6,173 bases of DNA. Origin: an archaeon. GTDB taxonomy: Archaea > Nanobdellota > Nanobdellia > SCGC-AAA011-G17 > GW2011-AR18. Location of the stretch: the NCBI GenBank assembly GCA_023245565.1, contig JAHFKB010000041.1:1-6173 (forward strand), read 5' to 3'. Positions 4,953-6,173 of the stretch are shown here, piece after piece (the stretch's first letter is position 1; every line of letters starts with the position of its first letter). A program made the position numbers and the translations under genes. The notes below the pieces were generated by a model. The model made no database searches and was not told the origin of the DNA. It was given only the letters and a program-made list of their open reading frames with translations.

Positions 4953-5816
4953 TTAATTCTTACTTATAGCAAATTTACCTTTTATAAATTCACTGCCTAA
5001 ATTACCTTGTATTTTCAAACCATCAAAACTAAATTCTAAAAAAGGGTTTTCTAAACTAAATTTTTGTTCTCCTTTTTTTCCTAAAAATTTAATAAAATTA
5101 TTTACCTCATCTTCAGAATTAAAAATTATATTAGTTCCAACATCATCTTGATCTTTATAATTAACACTTAATAATTTTCCAGAGCCAGAACAAATAATAT
5201 CTTTTACATCTTTATCTTCAATTAAAGCAGAAATTTTTCCATATTTTTTCACATCTCTAACTAAATAATACCTTATCTTATCAAAATAATCATCTGTATA
5301 ATTTATCTTATATTTATTACATAAAACTCCAACCTGTTGTTTTAATTCATCTTTACTATCTAAATTTAATTCTTTTAACTCATCAATTAATTTTAAATAT
5401 TCTAAGTTTAATATTGGCTCAATGACATTATAATTTTTTCCATCAAATTCTGTTTTAACTAAAGTTTTTCCAGTTTCTTTAGATAAAATAACTTGTTTCT
5501 CTTGACTAGGTAAAGGAGCAGTAATTTCTTTTACTTCAACTTTCTCTAATTCTTTTAATTTATCCAAAACTAATTTTCTTTTTTTCAATAATGATTCTTT
5601 TTCAAAATCTAATTTCTTTTCTTCTGCTTTTAACAAACCCATTTTGTCTTTATTTTTTCTATAAGCTTTGAAAGCTTCATTTGTAAAATTCTTTAAAAAA
5701 ACAGATTTCTGATTTTCTCTATAATTTTCAACTTTAATTATTTTCAAAACTTCTTTTAATTCTTTTTGTTCTCTTTCAAGAAATTCATTTACTAGAAAAA
5801 AAGGTTCATCTTTCAT
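4953..5816 (-). CDS. N-terminal domain of archaeal type II/IV secretion (VirB11/ArlI/PilB-like) ATPase, without the motor domain
   Basis: The 287-residue protein has a charged helical, probably coiled-coil region (about 12-96), a linker, then a region (about 128-287) that resembles the N-terminal domain of archaeal secretion ATPases that drive archaella and type IV pili: NYNVIEPIL (128-136), YYLVRDVKKYGKISALIEDKDVKDI (183-207), TNIIF (228-232), and the final strand EFIKGKFAISKN. In full-length enzymes the sequence at this last point is close to GSSFTIRKF and continues into the RecA-like ATPase domain with Walker A and B. Here a TAA stop follows at once, and no remnant of the motor domain lies downstream. 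It is therefore either a stand-alone paralogue or a long-fixed truncation. The ATG overlaps the stop of the coiled-coil gene by 1 nt (TAATG), which implies coupled translation and joint function. Recognition is by eye from motifs. Confidence 0.7.
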   Translation of the reverse strand: MKDEPFFLVNEFLEREQKELKEVLKIIKVENYRENQKSVFLKNFTNEAFKAYRKNKDKMGLLKAEEKKLDFEKESLLKKRKLVLDKLKELEKVEVKEITAPLPSQEKQVILSKETGKTLVKTEFDGKNYNVIEPILNLEYLKLIDELKELNLDSKDELKQQVGVLCNKYKINYTDDYFDKIRYYLVRDVKKYGKISALIEDKDVKDIICSGSGKLLSVNYKDQDDVGTNIIFNSEDEVNNFIKFLGKKGEQKFSLENPFLEFSFDGLKIQGNLGSEFIKGKFAISKN

Positions 5817-6142
5817 TATGAGTATTCAGACATTTGAGTCGGTTGTTGTATTCCTGATTTTCCTCTAACATATTTCTCTAATAATAATAAACCTTGAGCA
5901 ATAGCTTTATTTTGTTCTAATAAAGATTCTAATTTAGAAGATAAAGCAGCTACTTTAGCTTCAGTACTCTCAACTTCACCTACATGCTTTGCTGCTTCTT
6001 CAAATAAAGAAATTATTTTATCCATTCTATTAACTAATCTATTACTAGAATCAATTAATTCTAATACATTTTTAGAACTTAATTCATGAGTTTCTTTATG
6101 TAATACTTTATGTTCAGAATGAACCTCTTTCTTTTCTGGCAT
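5816..6142 (-). CDS. Small coiled-coil protein, partner of the secretion-ATPase-domain protein
   Basis: The 108-residue protein has a His/Lys/Glu-rich N-terminus (about 1-22), then long amphipathic helices from about 24 to 93 with regular hydrophobic spacing (VLELIDSSNRLVNRMDKIISL, and SSKLESLLEQNKAIAQGLLL), and a polar tail. There is no signal peptide or membrane segment. The pattern fits a cytoplasmic oligomerising coiled-coil protein; resemblance to archaellum accessory proteins of the FlaC/D/E kind is possible but not demonstrated. It is the first gene of a two-gene minus-strand operon, its TAA overlapping the next ATG by 1 nt. The start is supported by a TATA element about 25 bp upstream and the absence of a leader. 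Confidence 0.75.
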   Translation of the reverse strand: MPEKKEVHSEHKVLHKETHELSSKNVLELIDSSNRLVNRMDKIISLFEEAAKHVGEVESTEAKVAALSSKLESLLEQNKAIAQGLLLLEKYVRGKSGIQQPTQMSEYS

Positions 6143-6162
6143 ATTAATTAATCTTTAAAACT

Positions 6163-6170
6163 AATATAAA
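6163..6170 (-). promoter_or_regulatory. TATA box of the coiled-coil/secretion-domain operon
   Basis: On the minus strand this reads TTTATATT, centred about 25 bp before the ATG at 6142. This is the same leaderless arrangement as at the other two promoters in the window. Confidence 0.6.
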
Positions 6171-6173
6171 AAG

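Noticed and set aside
4953..5816. Frameshifted secretion ATPase whose motor domain continues in another frame
   Set aside because: Downstream sequence to 4546 shows no Walker A, Walker B or other RecA-like motif in the minus-strand frames; it is intergenic DNA followed by an unrelated gene.

Overview
The window comes from a very AT-rich genome (roughly 70% A+T by eye) that looks archaeal, probably a small-genome DPANN lineage (Nanoarchaeota, Woesearchaeota or Pacearchaeota-like; this placement is tentative). The evidence is TATA-type promoters centred about 25-28 bp upstream of start codons with no room for a leader, an archaeal-style HTH regulator, and an archaeal-type secretion-ATPase N-terminal domain. 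TGA is used as a normal stop codon.

Layout. Bases 1-81 hold the C-terminal tail of a copper/heavy-metal P1B ATPase (+). It converges on a small FMN split-barrel protein (85-513, -) with 3 bp between the stops. A compact divergent promoter region (514-601) then starts a five-gene plus-strand operon: an XRE/HTH regulator with a C-terminal Cys/His cluster (602-982), an IscS/NifS cysteine desulfurase (979-2175), a small predicted membrane protein (2172-2489), an IscU/NifU scaffold gene (2493-4256) and a 63-residue cysteine-rich protein (4260-4451). Adjacent genes overlap by 4 nt or are 3 nt apart. A hairpin with T-runs on both sides (4454-4505) separates this operon from converging minus-strand genes: a 117-aa protein of unknown function (4546-4899), bracketed by a perfect 24-bp direct repeat, and a two-gene operon of a coiled-coil protein (5816-6142) and an N-terminal domain of a type II/IV secretion ATPase without its motor domain (4953-5816).

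The centre of interest is the Fe-S cluster assembly operon. The scaffold gene is split by a 356-residue intein with a LAGLIDADG endonuclease. It sits directly before the second cluster-ligand cysteine of IscU, so that cysteine doubles as the +1 splicing nucleophile. Until splicing occurs the scaffold cannot work. Behind the IscU fold lies what looks like a BFD-type [2Fe-2S] domain that has lost all its cysteines. The operon also supplies a separate cysteine-rich miniprotein and a likely Fe-S- or metal-sensing autoregulator with an inverted repeat against its TATA box. In the inferred model, the regulator senses cluster or metal status, IscS delivers sulfur to IscU, and the two small unrecognised proteins are lineage-specific partners.
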